Positions 17,472-26,803 of a stretch of 64,000 nucleotides of DNA are shown here, piece by piece. The position numbers were made by a program, and so were the translations under genes. Every line of letters begins with the position of its first letter. Position 1 is the first letter of the stretch. Origin of the DNA: Mesorhizobium loti CJ3sym (GTDB lineage: Bacteria; Pseudomonadota; Alphaproteobacteria; Rhizobiales; Rhizobiaceae); assembly GCF_000472785.1 (NCBI RefSeq), contig NZ_AXAL01000024.1, positions 1 to 64,000 on the forward strand. The letters are read 5' to 3'. Below the pieces are notes generated by a model. The model searched no databases. It had not been told where the DNA came from and saw only the letters and a program-made list of their open reading frames with translations.

Positions 17472-18890
17472 ATGACGGATATCGCTCTTGAAACTGACGG
17501 CGGGGGAACCTTGGTCAGTCCTACGCTGGTCGAAAGCGTCATGGCGACCATCCGCCAGCGGATCGCCTCGCGCAGCCTGACACCGGGAGCGCGGCTGCCT
17601 TCGATCCGCGCCTTCGCCCAATCCATGCAAGTGTCCAAATCGACGGTGGTCGAAGCCTATGAGCGGCTCGCCGCCGAAGGCACGATCCGGTCGAGGCCGG
17701 GTTCAGGCTTCTATGCCGCCGGCTCACTGGCGCCGCTATCGCTGGCCGAGATCGGTCCCCGGCTCGACCGTGCCGTCGACCCGCTCTGGGTCTCGCGCCA
17801 GTCGCTGGACGCCAGCGACGAGACCCTGAAGCCCGGCTGTGGTTGGCTGCCGGCCTCGTGGATGCCGCAGGCCGGCTTACGTCGCGCATTGCGCACGGTC
17901 GCACGCGCCGACGATGTCGCGCTTGCCGATTACGGTACGCCGCTCGGCTTGCCACCGCTGCGGCAATTGCTGGCGCGGCGTATGGCCGGGCATGGCATCG
18001 AAGCCTTTCCCGAACAGATCATGCTGACGGAATCGGGCACGCAGGCCATCGACCTCCTATGCCGCTTCCTGATCGAGCCCGGCGACACCGTGCTGGTCGA
18101 CGACCCCTGTTATTTCAATTTCCACGCTTTGCTGCGCGCCCACCGCGCCAAGGTCGTCAGCGTTCCCTATACGCCGTCGGGTCCTGACATCGAGCTGTTC
18201 GCGCAGGCGCTGGCCGAGCACCGGCCGCGGCTCTACATCACCAACTCCGCCATCCACAACCCGACCGGCGCGATCCTGTCGCCGGTCACCGCGCACCGTT
18301 TGCTCAAGCTCGCCGACCAGTCGGATTTGACCATTGTCGAGGACGACATCTTCGCCGATTTCGAGCACGCCCCTGCCCCAAGGCTGGCGGCCTTCGATGG
18401 CCTCAGCCGCGTCGTCCAGATCGGCAGCTTCTCCAAGACGCTGTCGGCATCGGTGCGCTGCGGTTTCATCGCCGCGCCCCGCGACTGGATCGAGGGCCTG
18501 ACCGACCTCAAGATCGCCACCACCTTCGGCGGCGGACGGCTGGCGGCCGAGCTGGTGCTGACGCTGCTGAAGGACGGCAGTTACCGCAAGCACATGGATT
18601 TGCTGCGCGCGAGGCTCGCGCGCGCCATGGTCGAGACCGGCACGCGGCTGAAGGCAATCGGCATCACGCCCTGGATCGACCAGCCGGCCGGCCTGTTCCT
18701 GTGGTGCGGCCTGCCGGATGGCATCGACGCAGCCGAAGTCGCACGCCGGGCTCTTACCGACAATGTCGTGCTGGCGCCCGGCAATGCGTTCAGCCTGTCG
18801 CAATCTGCCAGCCGTTTTCTACGCTTCAACGTCGCCCAGTGCAAAGACGCGCGAATTTTCAAGGTAGTCGAGGCGGCAATGGCGCCCTGA
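17472..18890 (+). CDS. MocR-type transcription regulator (GntR HTH fused to aminotransferase-like domain)
   Basis: A 472-residue fusion: an N-terminal GntR winged helix (MATIRQRIASRSLTPGARLP, then QVSKSTVVEAYERLAAEG) followed by a fold-type I aminotransferase-like domain from about residue 110. The PLP-binding lysine lies in IGSFSKTLSASVRCGF, and SAIHNPTGAI and EDDIFADFE are cofactor-contacting motifs. MocR proteins use the PLP domain to sense an amino-acid-like effector rather than to catalyse. Being divergent from the EamA exporter, it most likely controls that gene and itself from the shared 105-bp region. Confidence 0.88.
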   Translation: MTDIALETDGGGTLVSPTLVESVMATIRQRIASRSLTPGARLPSIRAFAQSMQVSKSTVVEAYERLAAEGTIRSRPGSGFYAAGSLAPLSLAEIGPRLDRAVDPLWVSRQSLDASDETLKPGCGWLPASWMPQAGLRRALRTVARADDVALADYGTPLGLPPLRQLLARRMAGHGIEAFPEQIMLTESGTQAIDLLCRFLIEPGDTVLVDDPCYFNFHALLRAHRAKVVSVPYTPSGPDIELFAQALAEHRPRLYITNSAIHNPTGAILSPVTAHRLLKLADQSDLTIVEDDIFADFEHAPAPRLAAFDGLSRVVQIGSFSKTLSASVRCGFIAAPRDWIEGLTDLKIATTFGGGRLAAELVLTLLKDGSYRKHMDLLRARLARAMVETGTRLKAIGITPWIDQPAGLFLWCGLPDGIDAAEVARRALTDNVVLAPGNAFSLSQSASRFLRFNVAQCKDARIFKVVEAAMAP

Positions 18891-18892
18891 TC

Positions 18893-19783
18893 TCAGCGGC
18901 TCGCACAGACCTCCCGCACGCAGTCGCGCAGCCAGCGTTGCGCCGGGTCGGCATCGAGGCGCGGATGCCAGAGCATGGAGATGGTGACTTCCACGGTGGC
19001 GACCGGCAGCGGAAAACTGTGCATGCCTGAGCGCGCGCCGGCCGTGTGCCGCTCGGGCACACTGGCGATCAGCTCCGAGGCGCGCGCCATGGCGAGCGCG
19101 GCCGAGAACCCCGAGACCATGCACACGACCGTCCGCTGCAAGCCTAGCCCGCTCAGGGCCTCGTCGATCGGCCCTCGCTCGCGGCCACGCCGCGAGACAC
19201 TGATATGCCGGCCCGCTGCATAGCGCTCCGGCGTCACCGCGCCCTCGCTCAGGGGATGACCTGATCGGACCGCGCCGATGAAGCGGTCGCGAAACAGCGC
19301 CTGGATGCGCACTTCGGGCCCAGTTTCACCGGCGACACCAATTTCCAGGTCGATCGCCGCTTCGCGCAGCGACATCACATCCTTGTCGGACTTGGGCGCG
19401 AAACGCAGCCGCACCCCTGGCGCATCGGCCTCGATGCGGGCGACCAGACGCGGCCCGAATTCCTCGACTAAGCCTTCGTTGGTGCGCAGCGTGAAGACCT
19501 TGTCCAGACTTGAGGGATCAAGCAACTCGGCAGGGCGCAGCAGCGCCTCCGCGTCCTGGACGACCGGGCCGACCTGCCGGCGCAATTCCTCCGCGCGCGG
19601 CGTTGCCACAAGGCCGCGCCCGGCGCGGACCAGCAGGGGATCGCCCGTTGCCTCGCGCAGCCGCGCCAGCGTCCGGCTCATTGCCGAAGGGCTGAGCCGC
19701 AGACGGCGCGCGGCGCGTGCCACGCTGCCTTCCGCCAGCAAGGCGTCGAGGGCGAAAAGCAGATTGAGATCGGGCGATGTCAT
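18893..19783 (-). CDS. LysR-family transcription regulator
   Basis: A 296-residue LysR-type regulator: N-terminal helix-turn-helix (NLLFALDALLAEGSVARAAR, RLRLSPSAMSRTLARLREAT) followed by a substrate-binding domain starting near residue 90 (FTLRTNEGLVEEFGPRLV). ATG 19783 (MTSPDLNLLF) is the typical LysR start; the open frame extends to 19930 but would overlap the divergent MFS gene. It sits back to back with the MFS exporter, 129 bp apart, and probably controls it in response to a small ligand. Confidence 0.88.
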   Translation of the reverse strand: MTSPDLNLLFALDALLAEGSVARAARRLRLSPSAMSRTLARLREATGDPLLVRAGRGLVATPRAEELRRQVGPVVQDAEALLRPAELLDPSSLDKVFTLRTNEGLVEEFGPRLVARIEADAPGVRLRFAPKSDKDVMSLREAAIDLEIGVAGETGPEVRIQALFRDRFIGAVRSGHPLSEGAVTPERYAAGRHISVSRRGRERGPIDEALSGLGLQRTVVCMVSGFSAALAMARASELIASVPERHTAGARSGMHSFPLPVATVEVTISMLWHPRLDADPAQRWLRDCVREVCASR

Positions 19784-19912
19784 TCGCGGATCGTAACATG
19801 ATATGGCGTCAGGCACACTGATATGATGCAAATGCTGCGCCTTCCGCCATACCAAGCGCAGGACTAAATCTCCGACAGCCCCGTTATGGGGGCCAACGAA
19901 AAGGAGATCGCC

Positions 19913-21379
19913 ATGACAGTCGACGAGCAAAATCTGGACGGGCTGGTGTCAGCCCCGCAACAGAACCGATCGGTTGGCTGGGCGCTGGCAAGCCTGTCGC
20001 TCGCCACGCTGCTGTCGTCGCTCGGCACCAGTATTGCCAGCATTGGGCTGCCCTCGCTGATGCAAGCGTTCGGGGCGACGTTCCAGGCCGTGCAATGGGT
20101 GGTTCTGGCCTATCTCCTTGCCATTACCACGCTGATCGTCAGCGCCGGACGGCTGGCAGACGTGTTCGGGCGTCGGCCCTTGCTGCTTGCCGGCATCGCC
20201 CTGTTCACTTCAGCATCAGTTTTGTGCGGCCTGGCGCCGACACTCTGGCTGTTGATCGCCGCGCGTGCCGTGCAAGGGCTTGGCGCAGCGCTGATGATGG
20301 CGCTGACGCTCGCCTTTGTCTCGGAAACCGTAAGCAAGGAGCGAGCCGGCAGCGCCATGGGTCTGCTCGGTGCCATGTCATCGGTCGGCACGACACTCGG
20401 CCCCTCGCTCGGCGGCTTGCTGATCGCCGGCCTCGGCTGGCGGGCGATCTTCCTGGTCAACGTCCCGCTCGGCCTGCTGACCTTCGCCATCGCCTGGCAT
20501 GCCTTGCCCGCTCGCGGCAAGACGGCACAGGCCACTCAAGGCAAGTTCGACACGATGGGCACTGTCCTGCTGGCTCTGACGCTGGCCGCCTATGCACTGG
20601 CCATGACGCTTGGGCGGGGCAATTTCGGCGCGCTCAACATCGGCCTGCTGGCTGCGACAGGCATAGGCGTTGTTCTCTTCGCCGCCACGCAGGCGAGAGT
20701 GAAAAACCCTTTGGTTCAACTCGCCAGCTTTCGGGATCCACGGCTCAGCGCCAGTCTGGCCATGAACCTCATCGTCGCCACGGTGATGATGGCGACCCTG
20801 GTGGTTGCCCCGTTCTATCTGTCGCGAGGGCTGGGACTCGATGCGGCGATGGTTGGCGTGGTGCTTTCGACCGGGCCGTTTGTCTCCGCCCTGTCGGCGT
20901 TGCTGGCCGGGCGGCTTGCCGATCGATTCGGATCCCATAGGATGATGGTCGCCGGCCTGACCAGCCTCGCAACGGGCACATTCCTGCTCTCGCTGGCCAT
21001 GACAAGCCTCGGCATTGTCAGTTATGTCGTTCCCATCACCGTCACCTGCTTCGGCTACGCCCTGTTCCAGACATCCAACAATGCGGCCGTCATGAGCGGT
21101 ATCAGTGCCGGCGAACGCGGCGTCATATCGGGCCTGCTCAACCTGTCGCGCAATCTCGGCCTCATCACCGGCGCATCCTTGATGGGCGCGGTGTTTGCCA
21201 TCGCTACGGGGCAAGGCACTGCGGACACGACGATCCTGTCGCCGGCCGCGGCCGCGCAGGGAATGCAGACCACTTTCGAAGCGGCAACCGGCATGGTGCT
21301 AGCTGCGCTGATCCTAGCCGTTCTTTCAGCCCGTTTTGCCAGCCGGATACCTAGCACGTCCGCCTCACAATATTCTTGA
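19913..21379 (+). CDS. MFS drug:H+ antiporter, DHA2 (14-helix) type
   Basis: A 488-residue transporter with about 14 hydrophobic helices. Motif A is visible as GRLADVFGRRPLLLAG after helix 2, and motif C-like glycines in GLLGAMSSVGTTLGPSLGG in helix 5, both signatures of DHA2 exporters such as EmrB/QacA. It would expel toxic organic compounds in exchange for protons. ATG 19913 is chosen for its perfect AAGGAGATCGCC ribosome site; a nine-residue longer frame exists. It is divergent from a LysR gene that is its likely regulator. A large palindromic repeat follows the stop. Confidence 0.88.
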   Translation: MTVDEQNLDGLVSAPQQNRSVGWALASLSLATLLSSLGTSIASIGLPSLMQAFGATFQAVQWVVLAYLLAITTLIVSAGRLADVFGRRPLLLAGIALFTSASVLCGLAPTLWLLIAARAVQGLGAALMMALTLAFVSETVSKERAGSAMGLLGAMSSVGTTLGPSLGGLLIAGLGWRAIFLVNVPLGLLTFAIAWHALPARGKTAQATQGKFDTMGTVLLALTLAAYALAMTLGRGNFGALNIGLLAATGIGVVLFAATQARVKNPLVQLASFRDPRLSASLAMNLIVATVMMATLVVAPFYLSRGLGLDAAMVGVVLSTGPFVSALSALLAGRLADRFGSHRMMVAGLTSLATGTFLLSLAMTSLGIVSYVVPITVTCFGYALFQTSNNAAVMSGISAGERGVISGLLNLSRNLGLITGASLMGAVFAIATGQGTADTTILSPAAAAQGMQTTFEAATGMVLAALILAVLSARFASRIPSTSASQYS

Positions 21380-21391
21380 TGCGGACCATTC

Positions 21392-21559
21392 AGGGTATGT
21401 GGAGATTCAGGTCAGGCCGAGCCGAAAACGGTGGATTCCGAGAACCGGAGCGGTGCGTACTGAAGTACGTGAGCACAGTTCTACTGCGACGCAGTAGAAC
21501 TGGGAAGCGCAGGAAGCCAGCGTTTGCAGGCCGGCCTCACCTGAATATCGACATACCCT
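21392..21559. repeat. Palindromic intergenic repeat, family A, full copy 1
   Basis: The element fills the gap between the convergent MFS and MaoC genes. Outer arms AGGGTATGT (21392-21400) and ACATACCCT (21551-21559) enclose GAGATTCAGGTCAGGCCG and its partner CGGCCTCACCTGAATATC, with a second stem in the middle (AGTTCTACTGCG / CGCAGTAGAACT). The whole could fold into a long branched hairpin. Related copies are at 40395-40509 (full) and 24857-24880 (half). Confidence 0.8.
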
Positions 21560-22056
21560 CAGGCCCCTGCCCGTTTGCGGCGCTCATAAAGCATCACCAA
21601 AGTTTCCGCCATCAGCGCCGGCTTTTCCTCGCCTTCGATCTCGACCGTGTTGGCTGCTTTCATCAGATATTGGCCGGGGCCCCTGTCCTCCATGGAAAGC
21701 AGCACCGCGCGCAGTCTGATGCGCGCGCCGACCTTGACCGGCGCCAGGAAACGCACCTTGTCGAAGCCATAGTTGAAGGCGGCCTGCGTGTTTTCCGGCA
21801 CTATACCCATGCCGAGCGCCAGCGCGCCGATAATCGACAGCGTCAGGTAACCATGCGCGATCGTCGTGCGGAACGGGCTTTGCCGCCGCGCCCGCTCAGG
21901 GTCGACGTGGATCCATTGATGGTCGCCGGTGCATTCGGCGAACTGGTTGATACGGTCCTGGTCGACCGTGGTCCATTCCGAAACGCCAAGCTCCTGCCCG
22001 GACATCGTCCTCAACTGCTCGTAGGTCGGCGGCGTTTTAGGCCGTACTTCAGTCAT
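21559..22056 (-). CDS. MaoC-family (R)-specific enoyl-CoA hydratase
   Basis: A 165-residue hot-dog-fold protein. The hydratase-2 motif with the catalytic Asp-X4-His is in AECTGDHQWIHVDPERAR, and the second half holds TIAHGYLTLSIIG and FNYGFDKVRFLAPVKVG, all typical of bacterial MaoC-type hydratases. It interconverts trans-enoyl-CoA and (R)-3-hydroxyacyl-CoA, a step linking fatty-acid oxidation to polyhydroxyalkanoate. A phasin gene lies 200 bp upstream on the same strand, which fits a role in polymer metabolism. Its stop coincides with the end of a palindromic repeat. Confidence 0.85.
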   Translation of the reverse strand: MTEVRPKTPPTYEQLRTMSGQELGVSEWTTVDQDRINQFAECTGDHQWIHVDPERARRQSPFRTTIAHGYLTLSIIGALALGMGIVPENTQAAFNYGFDKVRFLAPVKVGARIRLRAVLLSMEDRGPGQYLMKAANTVEIEGEEKPALMAETLVMLYERRKRAGA

Positions 22057-22257
22057 TCCTGCTTTCCCGATAGCTTGCCGCGCCTCCGGACCACGAACGG
22101 ACGGCCCCTGTCAATTCGCCTTGCATGAATCCGTTCCGCCGAATTCCGGCTGAATGGTGCCATGCCGCCAATCGCGTGGCGCGGATGCAACTGTGCGTGG
22201 GGCTAGGAGCAGCGGCCAAAGTGCTTGGGGAAGTACGGAACAACAGGCCATACAGGC

Positions 22258-22686
22258 CTATCTCTTCTCGTAGCCGCCGCGGACTTCCTCCATCGCGTCC
22301 TTGATCCGCGCGCGCAGGATATCGATCGATTCGGCGCCTGATTTCCGTGCCAGTTCAGCAACTTCACCGGCATTCTTGAGTGCGGCTTCGAAGGATTTCC
22401 TGGCGAACTCCGTCTGCTTGGCCAGGAGTTCCTGCGGATTGCCGGGCGCTCGGTAGCTCTGCGCCACTTCGGCAACCTCGCGCAGCGTGTCCTGCAGCAT
22501 TTCGCGTTGCCTTGATAACAGCGAGGTCGCGCCAGTGGCACTGGCTCGCGCCGCCTTTTCCAGCGCTTCGAGGTTCTTGCGATGATGGGCGAGGATTGCC
22601 TCGACATCGACATTGGGCACCTTCAGGTCGCGGCCAAACTTGCCGAACATGTCCATGAAGGAATCGGATTCCGGTTGTTTTGCCAT
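22258..22686 (-). CDS. Phasin-family protein
   Basis: A 142-residue amphipathic helical protein beginning MAKQPESDSFMDMFGKFGRD. The segment VDVEAILAHHRKNLEALEKA is the conserved phasin opening, followed by long heptad-rich helices up to KSGAESIDILRARIKDAMEEVRG. Phasins coat polyhydroxyalkanoate granules and control their size. The start at 22686 follows GGGGAGAAGACACC; a longer frame to 23151 is a shadow. No PHA synthase is in the window, so the granule role rests on family membership. Confidence 0.85.
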   Translation of the reverse strand: MAKQPESDSFMDMFGKFGRDLKVPNVDVEAILAHHRKNLEALEKAARASATGATSLLSRQREMLQDTLREVAEVAQSYRAPGNPQELLAKQTEFARKSFEAALKNAGEVAELARKSGAESIDILRARIKDAMEEVRGGYEKR

Positions 22687-22790
22687 GGTGTCTTCTCCCC
22701 TGTCGCCGCGGATGCGGGTGCCCTCATGGCGAGGATAGCACTCGGGTGGCGTATGTCCATTTCGAACACAGGCCCGGCGATCGATACGCA

Positions 22791-24086
22791 TCAATTGACC
22801 GGGAGCAGCAGCTCGATCGTATAGAGCACGATACCCGCCAGCCCGCCGATGATCATGCCGTTGAAGCGGATGTATTGCAGGTCCCTGCCGATATTCATCT
22901 CGATCAGCCGCGTCAGTTGCGCAAGATCCCAGCGCTTGACCTGATCGGCGATGAATTTCGACACGCCGCTCTTCTGGCTCTCGACAAAGGAGGCCAGCGC
23001 CACGACGAATCCCCCGTTCATATCGGCCCTGATCTGCGGATCGCTGGCGAGATGGCGGCCGACCTCGACGAACATGTTGGCAAGATGCGTGCGGATGATC
23101 GACTCGGGTGCCTTGGCGTCCTGCTCGATAAACTGGCTGAGGCTCGCCCACATGTCGCCGGCCAGCGCCCTGACTTCGGGCCTGGCCAGAAAATCGCGCT
23201 TCAGCTTCTCGGCGCGCTTGGCATATTGCTTCGATGTTCTGAGCTTTTCGATGAAGGCCAGGGCGAAACTGTCGAACTCGGCACGCATCGGGTGGTCGGG
23301 ATCGGTCCGCACCTCGTCAAGCAGAGAACCGGCCGATGCGACGATCTTCTTCAGGAGATAGGCGTCGGCTCGAAACAGGTTGAACAGCGACGGCAGCTCC
23401 TCGCGGATTTTTTCGCGCATCGTCGCCAGCGCCTGCTCGTCATTGAGAAACCGGCCGATCACCTTGGTGAACTCGTCGAACAGTTTCTGGTGACGGCGAT
23501 CGTCGGTAAGCGCCGACAAGAGTTCCGCCGCTAGTGGCGCCAGAGGCACCTTTTCGACCTGCTCCAGCATGCGGCTGGTGACGAAACCGCGCAGGCCGGA
23601 TTGTTCGACCGCGGCCAGTGTCTGCGGCACCAGCCGCACAACGAAGCGCGACAGGCCCGCGGCGCGTTCGGCATCAGTCAGCCAATCGGCGACGAGTGCT
23701 GCAAAATCCACCTCGGCCAGTTTTTCTTGCACCGGCTCCGGCGCCAGGAAATTGGCCTCGATGAAACGGCCGAGATTGTCGGCGATGCGGTTTTGGTTTT
23801 CCGGGATGATGGCGGTGTGCGGGATCGGCAGGCCAAGCGGCCGCCTGAACAGCGCAACCACGGCGTACCAGTCGGCAAGGCCGCCAATGGTCGCCGCCTC
23901 GGCGAAGGCAGCGACGAACCCCAGCCATGGATGGGACTTCTCGAACGACTTGGCCAGGGCGAACACCAGCACGCAAAGCGCCAGCGCGGCTGTCGCGACG
24001 ACTTTGGTGCGGCGCAGCGCCGAGAGCTTGACGGCCGCGTCGGCATCGAACCGAACGGGCGCCAGGGACGGAGCCGATTGGGACAT
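22791..24086 (-). CDS. DUF445 (YjiN-type) membrane protein
   Basis: A 431-residue protein of the DUF445 family. It has an N-terminal membrane segment (VVATAALALCVLVFALAKSF), the family's characteristic GGLADWYAVVALFRRPLGLP followed by IPHTAIIPENQNRIADNLGRFI, a long helical middle, and a C-terminal hydrophobic segment with LQYIRFNGMIIGGLAGIVLY. The biochemical function of the family is not known. The start ATG 24086 has GAGGAG upstream. It is divergent from rirA across 285 bp, and reads toward the phasin gene with a 104-bp gap. Confidence 0.82.
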   Translation of the reverse strand: MSQSAPSLAPVRFDADAAVKLSALRRTKVVATAALALCVLVFALAKSFEKSHPWLGFVAAFAEAATIGGLADWYAVVALFRRPLGLPIPHTAIIPENQNRIADNLGRFIEANFLAPEPVQEKLAEVDFAALVADWLTDAERAAGLSRFVVRLVPQTLAAVEQSGLRGFVTSRMLEQVEKVPLAPLAAELLSALTDDRRHQKLFDEFTKVIGRFLNDEQALATMREKIREELPSLFNLFRADAYLLKKIVASAGSLLDEVRTDPDHPMRAEFDSFALAFIEKLRTSKQYAKRAEKLKRDFLARPEVRALAGDMWASLSQFIEQDAKAPESIIRTHLANMFVEVGRHLASDPQIRADMNGGFVVALASFVESQKSGVSKFIADQVKRWDLAQLTRLIEMNIGRDLQYIRFNGMIIGGLAGIVLYTIELLLPVN

Positions 24087-24238
24087 GAATAAGATGCTCC
24101 TCGCCGAAATCCGGGTCTTTATCGGCCTATTTAGTGCGTCGGCCGCCAAAATGCCCGTGACAGCCGGTTTCCCCCACGTTCGGCCCACTTGCGCACATAA
24201 AGTTGACGAGAATATTCATCTATTATGCGAAGCTAGTC

Positions 24239-24251
24239 TGGAATTATTCCA
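24239..24251. promoter_or_regulatory. Irr (ICE)-like palindrome upstream of rirA
   Basis: TGGAATTATTCCA, a perfect 13-bp palindrome, lies about 120 bp before the rirA start. It resembles the iron-control element bound by Irr in Rhizobiales (AT-rich palindrome with GAA/TTC cores). Irr and RirA are known to regulate each other in related bacteria, which makes the site plausible. Target gene assignment (rirA rather than the divergent DUF445 gene) is inference. Confidence 0.45.
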
Positions 24252-24371
24252 AGGTATAGGCCATATTCGGCCAAGGCCAGTGTGGCGCATCCGAAATTCC
24301 GGATGAGCGCCGCGCCAACAAAGTTCGGGAATCTGGCGTGTTGCACCGCGTCAGCGCCTAGTGAGGACAAT

Positions 24372-24836
24372 ATGCGGCTTACCCGCCAGACCAATTATGC
24401 CATGCGCATCCTGATGTACTGTGCCGCCAACAATGACCGGTTGAGCCGCATTCCCGAAATCGCGGCCGCTTATTCGGTGTCGGAACTGTTCCTGTTCAAG
24501 ATCCTGCAGCCGCTGGTCGAGCATGGTCTGGTCGAGACCGTGCGCGGCAGAAATGGCGGCGTCCGGCTTGGCCGCGCCGCGGAATCCATCAACCTGTTCG
24601 ACGTCGTGCGCGTGACGGAAGAGAGCTTCGCCATGGCCGAATGCTTCGAGAACGATGCCGCCGAGTGCCCGCTGGTCGACAGTTGCGCGCTGAATTCGGC
24701 GCTGCGTGAGGCACTCAACGCCTTCTTCGCCGTGCTTGCCCGCTACACGATCGCCGATATGGTGGCGGCGCGGCCCAGTGTGCGCAACCTGCTCGGCATC
24801 GACATGCTGGTCGAACGCCGCGCTCCGGCTGCCTGA
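24372..24836 (+). CDS. rirA: Iron-responsive regulator RirA (Rrf2 family)
   Basis: A 154-residue Rrf2-family regulator that closely matches rhizobial RirA along its length: MRLTRQTNYAMRILMYCAAN at the start, the winged helix with IPEIAAAYSVSELFLFKILQ and VETVRGRNGGVRLGR, and the cluster-binding cysteines C91, C99 and C105 in CFENDAAECPLVDSC. RirA holds an iron-sulfur cluster and represses iron-uptake genes when iron is sufficient. ATG 24372 follows GTGAGGACAAT. It converges on the hmu operon, which it most likely regulates through the operator at 29089. An Irr-like palindrome lies upstream. Confidence 0.93.
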   Translation: MRLTRQTNYAMRILMYCAANNDRLSRIPEIAAAYSVSELFLFKILQPLVEHGLVETVRGRNGGVRLGRAAESINLFDVVRVTEESFAMAECFENDAAECPLVDSCALNSALREALNAFFAVLARYTIADMVAARPSVRNLLGIDMLVERRAPAA

Positions 24837-24856
24837 TCGCACCGATTAAAGCCAGT

Positions 24857-24880
24857 CGCGGCCGGCCTCACCTGAATATC
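24857..24880. repeat. Palindromic intergenic repeat, family A, half copy
   Basis: The segment matches the right arm of the repeat at 21392-21559 (GGCCGGCCTCACCTGAATAT, exact). Only one arm is present, so no hairpin forms. It lies between the convergent rirA and hmuV stops and may be the remains of a full element. Confidence 0.7.
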
Positions 24881-25670
24881 AGCTGCCCGATGATTGCGGC
24901 AGCACGAACGGCATGTTGCCGGCCGGCAGCACGCCGACGCGGAGCCGGCAATCGAAGACCTTTTCGATCAGGTCATCACTCAACACGTCCTGCGGTGACC
25001 CGGTTGCGGCCAGCCGCCCACGATGCATGACGAAAATCCGGTCGGCATACATGGCCGTCAGGTTGAGGTCGTGCAGGATGGCGACCACTCCACCGCCCCT
25101 TCTGGCGAAATCGCGGGCGATGTTCATGATGATCAGCTGGTGCTTGATGTCGAGGCTGGAAACAGGTTCGTCGAGGAACAGATAGCGCGGCTTGCCATCC
25201 AGCACCGGCGCCGGGACCTGGCACAGGATGCGCGCAAGCTGGACGCGTTGCTGCTCGCCGCCTGAAAGCTCCTGGTAGAAACGCCCGGCAAAGCCATCGA
25301 GATCGACGCGGGCCAGCGCCCGTTCCGGCAGCCGCGCATCCTCGCCCGGCAAGGCACCCGAGCGGCCGCCGACAAGGCCGAGCTTGACCACCTCGCGCAC
25401 GGTGAACGGGAACGACAGCGTCGTCGCCTGCGGCAGCACCGCCCGCTGGACGGCAATCTCCACCGGCTTCATCGAAGACAGGTCACGGCCATTGAGAGCT
25501 ACGTGCCCGGTATAGGCGAGGTCGCCCGACAGAGCCTTCAGAAAGGTCGTCTTGCCAGAGCCGTTGGGGCCGACGATGGCCGCGATCTCGCCGGGTCGCG
25601 CATCGAAATCGACACCGCCGACGATGCGCTTGCCGGAAATCGCCACGGAAACGTCCCTTGCCTCGATCAT
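24879..25670 (-). CDS. hmuV: Heme ABC transporter ATP-binding protein HmuV
   Basis: A 263-residue ABC ATPase. Walker A is GPNGSGKTT (residues 34-42), the signature is LSGGEQQRVQLAR, Walker B is YLFLDEPVSSLD, and the switch histidine is in AILHDLNLTAMY. The GGEQQR form and the ALSGD and GLVGGRSG elements are typical of HmuV. It powers heme import through HmuU. It is the last gene of the hemP-hmuS-hmuT-hmuU-hmuV operon, 18 bp after hmuU. Confidence 0.93.
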   Translation of the reverse strand: MIEARDVSVAISGKRIVGGVDFDARPGEIAAIVGPNGSGKTTFLKALSGDLAYTGHVALNGRDLSSMKPVEIAVQRAVLPQATTLSFPFTVREVVKLGLVGGRSGALPGEDARLPERALARVDLDGFAGRFYQELSGGEQQRVQLARILCQVPAPVLDGKPRYLFLDEPVSSLDIKHQLIIMNIARDFARRGGGVVAILHDLNLTAMYADRIFVMHRGRLAATGSPQDVLSDDLIEKVFDCRLRVGVLPAGNMPFVLPQSSGS

Positions 25671-25688
25671 CCCAGCCTCACAGAAGTC

Positions 25689-26792
25689 TCACAGATCAAT
25701 CACGCCGCGCTTGCGCAGCAGGATCCACAGGAAGAACGGCGCGCCTGATATCGCAGTGACGATGCCGATCGGCAATTCGGCCGGCGCCACGATGGTGCGG
25801 GCGACCGCATCCGCCAGAAGCAGCAGCGAGGCCCCGAGCAGCGCCGAGGCCGGCAGCAGATAACGGTTGTCCGGACCGATCAGCAGGCGCAGCAGATGCG
25901 GTACGACGATGCCGACGAAGCCGATGCCGCCACTGACGGCGACGGACGCGCCGACCGCAGCCGAGACACCGATGATGGCCGTGTACTTCAGCCGCTGCAC
26001 CGGAATGCCGAGATGGCCGGCGGTCGCCTCGCCCAGTGCCAGTGCGTTGAGGCCCCGCGACAGGAACGGCATCGCCGCCAATGCCACTATGATGATCGGC
26101 CCCACAGAACCGATCTTCTGCCAGGTCGCGCCACCGAGCGACCCCAATTGCCAGAAGGTCAGGTCGCGCAATTGGCGATCATCCGCCATGAAGATGAGGA
26201 TGCCGGTCAGCGCGATGGCAAGTGCTGCCAGCGCGATGCCGGCGAGCAGCATGGTGGCGACCGAGGTTTGCCCGCGCCGGGTGGCGACCTGATAGAGCAC
26301 CAGTGTCGTGGCAAGGCCGCCGACGAAGGCGGCCAACGGCAGTGCAAGCGTGCCGAACAAGGCCGTTACCGGCGCTAGCACCGTGGTGCCAAGCACGATG
26401 ACGGCCACCGCGCCAAGGCTGGAGCCAGCGGAAACGCCGATCAGGCCGGGATCGGCCAGCGGATTGCGGAACAATCCCTGCATGACGGCGCCCGAGACCG
26501 CGAGCGCAGCGCCGACCAGCATGCCGAGGATGACGCGCGGCAAGCGGATGTCGTAGACGATCAGGCTGTCACGGGCGCTCAGCGCTGCATCGCGGGGAAC
26601 GGCTCCAAGCAGCCAGTCCCTGATAACGTTGACGGCCGAGGCATCCGATGCCCCTGATGTGAGCGACAAAAGCACGGCAGCGGCAAGCCCCAGGCACAGA
26701 AAAAGGATAACGATGCGGGCGCGACCCGAGCGGTCGCCTTCAGATGCACTCGCCAACACCTTCACCGGGCTGGCGATCGATTGATCGACCAT
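25689..26792 (-). CDS. hmuU: Heme ABC transporter permease HmuU
   Basis: A 367-residue FecCD-family permease with about ten transmembrane helices. After helix 2, RLPRVILGMLVGAALAVSGA and MQGLFRNPLADPGLIGVSAG are the canonical FecCD sequence; ALGEATAGHLGIPVQRLK carries the cytoplasmic coupling loop that contacts the ATPase. It forms the inner-membrane channel for heme together with HmuV. It lies 11 bp after hmuT in the same operon. The length is normal for the family, with an N-terminal tail of about 25 residues before helix 1. Confidence 0.93.
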   Translation of the reverse strand: MVDQSIASPVKVLASASEGDRSGRARIVILFLCLGLAAAVLLSLTSGASDASAVNVIRDWLLGAVPRDAALSARDSLIVYDIRLPRVILGMLVGAALAVSGAVMQGLFRNPLADPGLIGVSAGSSLGAVAVIVLGTTVLAPVTALFGTLALPLAAFVGGLATTLVLYQVATRRGQTSVATMLLAGIALAALAIALTGILIFMADDRQLRDLTFWQLGSLGGATWQKIGSVGPIIIVALAAMPFLSRGLNALALGEATAGHLGIPVQRLKYTAIIGVSAAVGASVAVSGGIGFVGIVVPHLLRLLIGPDNRYLLPASALLGASLLLLADAVARTIVAPAELPIGIVTAISGAPFFLWILLRKRGVIDL

Positions 26793-26803
26793 TATATGCC
26801 TGC

